In this document: piece after piece, positions 5,201-6,783 of the stretch
How positions within the stretch are numbered: position 1 is the first letter of the stretch
Layout of the letters: every line of letters begins with the position of its first letter
Assembly (NCBI RefSeq): GCF_015207245.1
Contig: NZ_JADEXF010000179.1
Coordinates: forward strand, 1 to 6,783
DNA length: 6,783 nt
Reading direction: 5' to 3'
Source of the DNA: Nostoc cf. edaphicum LEGE 07299
GTDB taxonomy: Bacteria; Cyanobacteriota; Cyanobacteriia; Cyanobacteriales; Nostocaceae
Position numbers and translations under genes: made by a program
Notes under the pieces: model-generated
The model's input: only the letters and a program-made list of their open reading frames with translations
Database searches by the model: none
Told to the model about the DNA's origin: nothing

Positions 5201-6783
5201 TTGAAAACCCGTTCTAATTACTGGCAATTGCTGCCTTATATTCGACTCCAGTGGCAAACCATTACCAAGGGACTTATTGGTATCTTAGGATACGTGCTGG
5301 CCACTTTAATATTAATTAATCTCGCCGGTAAATTGGCAATTCCCTTTGCCCAAGGTAATGTAGTAGCGATCGCTCAAATAACTGGCAGCTGTGCTTTAGT
5401 ATTTCTTATTAGAGGTTTGTTTCAGTCTATACAAGATTTGTACATGGCAAAAGCTGCTTTGCGAGTTGCTTTTCATCTCCGTCAGCAAGTCTACGCGCAT
5501 CTTCAAAAGCTAAATCTCAGCTATTTTGAAACGGCAAAAGCTGGTGATTTATCTTACCGCCTCACCGAAGATGTTGACCGCGTTGGCGAAGTGGTAAATA
5601 AAGTATTTCACGACTTTATCCCCTGTATTTTGCAGTTGCTAGCAATTCCGATTTACATGATTTATCTGAATTGGCAACTGACACTAGCAACAGTGATAGT
5701 TGCACCACTCATGGGTATTTTAATTGGCTGGTTTGGTGAACGGTTACGTAAATATTCCTTAAAAAGTCAAAATCGCGTGTCGGGTTTATCAGCCATCCTC
5801 GCGGAAGTTTTCAACGGTATTCGTTTAGTACAGGCTTTTGCTGCCGAAAATTACGAAATTGCCCGGTTTGGACATGAAGCAGAACGCAGTCTCAAAGCAA
5901 AATACTCAGCCGAACGCCTGAAAGCGATTCAGATTCCCATTGTGGGATTTCTGGAAGCCTTCAGTGCGTTATCGTTACTGATTGTGGGAGCTTGGCAAAT
6001 CTCCCAAGGTAACTTGACAGTAGCGAATTTTTTCAGTTATCTGGCGGCGGCGGCGCTATTAATCGATCCCATTGGTCATACTACTAATAACTACAACGAA
6101 TTTAAGCAGGGTGAAGCATCTGTTGACCGCGTTTTTGAATTGATGGCAATTCAACCAACGGTGATCGAAAAGATAAATGCGATCGCTCTCCCCCCAGTCA
6201 AAGGCAAAGTAGAATATCGTCATCTTTCCTTCGCCTATAAACCAGGTGAATCTGTATTAAAAGATATCAGTTTAGTGGTGTCGCCAGGTGAAGCGATCGC
6301 GCTTGTGGGTGCTTCTGGTGCTGGTAAAACTACATTTGTGAATCTCTTACCCCGTTTTTACGACCCCGAAGTTGGGCAAATCTTCATTGACGGTATTGAT
6401 ATTCGAGATGTGAAGTTGCATAGTCTGCGGCGACAAATTGGGATTGTTCCTCAAGAAACCATCATGTTTTCCGGGACGATTGCTCAAAATATCGCTTTTG
6501 GACAATATATTTTTGACATAAAAGCAGTTAAAGAGGCGGCGAAAATTGCTAATGCTCATCAGTTTATTAGCCAACTACCAGAAGGTTATAAGACTTGGGT
6601 AGGCGAGCCTGGGGTAAACTTATCTGGAGGACAAAGACAAAGAATTGCGATCGCTCGTGCTATTCTGCTCAATCCCCAAATCTTGATTCTTGATGAGGCG
6701 ACATCAGCCTTAGATTCCGAGTCAGAAGCACTGGTACAGGAAGCGCTGGAAAGATTGATGGAAAAACGGACGGTGTTTATTAT
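5201..6783 (+). CDS. ABC exporter half-transporter (membrane domain fused to ATPase), truncated by window end
   Basis: 527 codons are present and the frame runs off the window. Residues about 20-300 form a type IV (MsbA-like) ABC exporter membrane domain, with hydrophobic segments near 24-42, 60-75, 138-156, 160-178 and 245-265. The ATPase follows, with A-loop Tyr346, Walker A GASGAGKTT (370-378, Lys376), Q-loop Gln418, signature LSGGQ (474-478), Walker B ILILD with catalytic Glu499, and D-loop SALD (502-505). The H-loop would lie just past the edge. Such proteins dimerise in the membrane and use ATP to export lipids, peptides, polysaccharide precursors or drugs; the substrate cannot be told. 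The start is probably TTG at 5201: an in-frame TAG lies at 5180-5182, no ATG occurs before about codon 82, and residues from codon 1 look like a normal N-terminus. A TAAAAT box (5175-5180) is a possible -10 element. Four HIP1 octamers lie inside. Confidence 0.93.
   Translation, partial: MKTRSNYWQLLPYIRLQWQTITKGLIGILGYVLATLILINLAGKLAIPFAQGNVVAIAQITGSCALVFLIRGLFQSIQDLYMAKAALRVAFHLRQQVYAHLQKLNLSYFETAKAGDLSYRLTEDVDRVGEVVNKVFHDFIPCILQLLAIPIYMIYLNWQLTLATVIVAPLMGILIGWFGERLRKYSLKSQNRVSGLSAILAEVFNGIRLVQAFAAENYEIARFGHEAERSLKAKYSAERLKAIQIPIVGFLEAFSALSLLIVGAWQISQGNLTVANFFSYLAAAALLIDPIGHTTNNYNEFKQGEASVDRVFELMAIQPTVIEKINAIALPPVKGKVEYRHLSFAYKPGESVLKDISLVVSPGEAIALVGASGAGKTTFVNLLPRFYDPEVGQIFIDGIDIRDVKLHSLRRQIGIVPQETIMFSGTIAQNIAFGQYIFDIKAVKEAAKIANAHQFISQLPEGYKTWVGEPGVNLSGGQRQRIAIARAILLNPQILILDEATSALDSESEALVQEALERLMEKRTVFI
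5319..5354. repeat. 36-bp segment duplicated at 2958-2993 (copy B, in coding sequence)
   Basis: This is the coding member of the 34/36 match. It encodes ABC transporter residues 40-51, at the end of the first membrane segment. It lies in an intact gene in frame, so it is the likely source and the copy at 2958 the derivative. The two copies are direct repeats about 2.36 kb apart, flanking the GGDEF-EAL gene and the start of the transporter. Confidence 0.8.

Overview
The window looks like chromosomal DNA of a filamentous cyanobacterium, probably of the Nostocales or a relative. It carries five HIP1 octamers (GCGATCGC), a tandem heptamer repeat of the AATTCGT type, palindromic intergenic repeats, and protein families typical of that group. 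This assignment is inference from sequence style; no database was searched.

Layout. (1) 1-172: an intergenic palindromic repeat ahead of the first gene. (2) 173-1054, plus strand: a protein with two PRC-barrel domains and an acidic, disordered tail. Its stop codon at 1052-1054 looks premature, because the same frame continues for 38 more codons of matching composition to 1171. (3) 1172-1307: heptamer repeats and a hairpin terminator shared by convergent genes. (4) 1308-2008, minus strand: a DUF433 antitoxin and DUF5615 PIN-like toxin pair, joined by a TAATG overlap. (5) 2009-2235: a 66-bp structured repeat (copy 1) and a second, related terminator. (6) 2236-2879, minus strand: a second toxin-antitoxin pair (small antitoxin plus VapC-type PIN toxin) with an ATGA overlap. 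(7) 2880-2998: a scar made of the last codons of a type I restriction specificity gene (hsdS) fused to a 36-bp piece that matches the ABC transporter gene further right. (8) 2999-4966, minus strand: a PAS-GGDEF-EAL cyclic-di-GMP enzyme with both catalytic sites intact. (9) 4967-5200: a divergent intergenic region with copy 2 of the structured repeat. (10) 5201 to the window end, plus strand: an ABC exporter half-transporter (membrane domain plus ATPase), cut off by the window.

How the genes relate. They do not form one pathway. The middle part (about 1200-3000) resembles a decayed defence or accessory patch: two unrelated PIN toxin modules, a restriction-modification remnant, repeats, and no HIP1 sites. 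The flanks (PRC-barrel protein, c-di-GMP enzyme, ABC exporter) look like ordinary cyanobacterial genes. I see no convincing new multi-gene system. The most interesting signals are the premature stop in the PRC-barrel gene, the mosaic scar at 2894-2998, and the paired structured repeats at 2073-2138 and 5101-5165.
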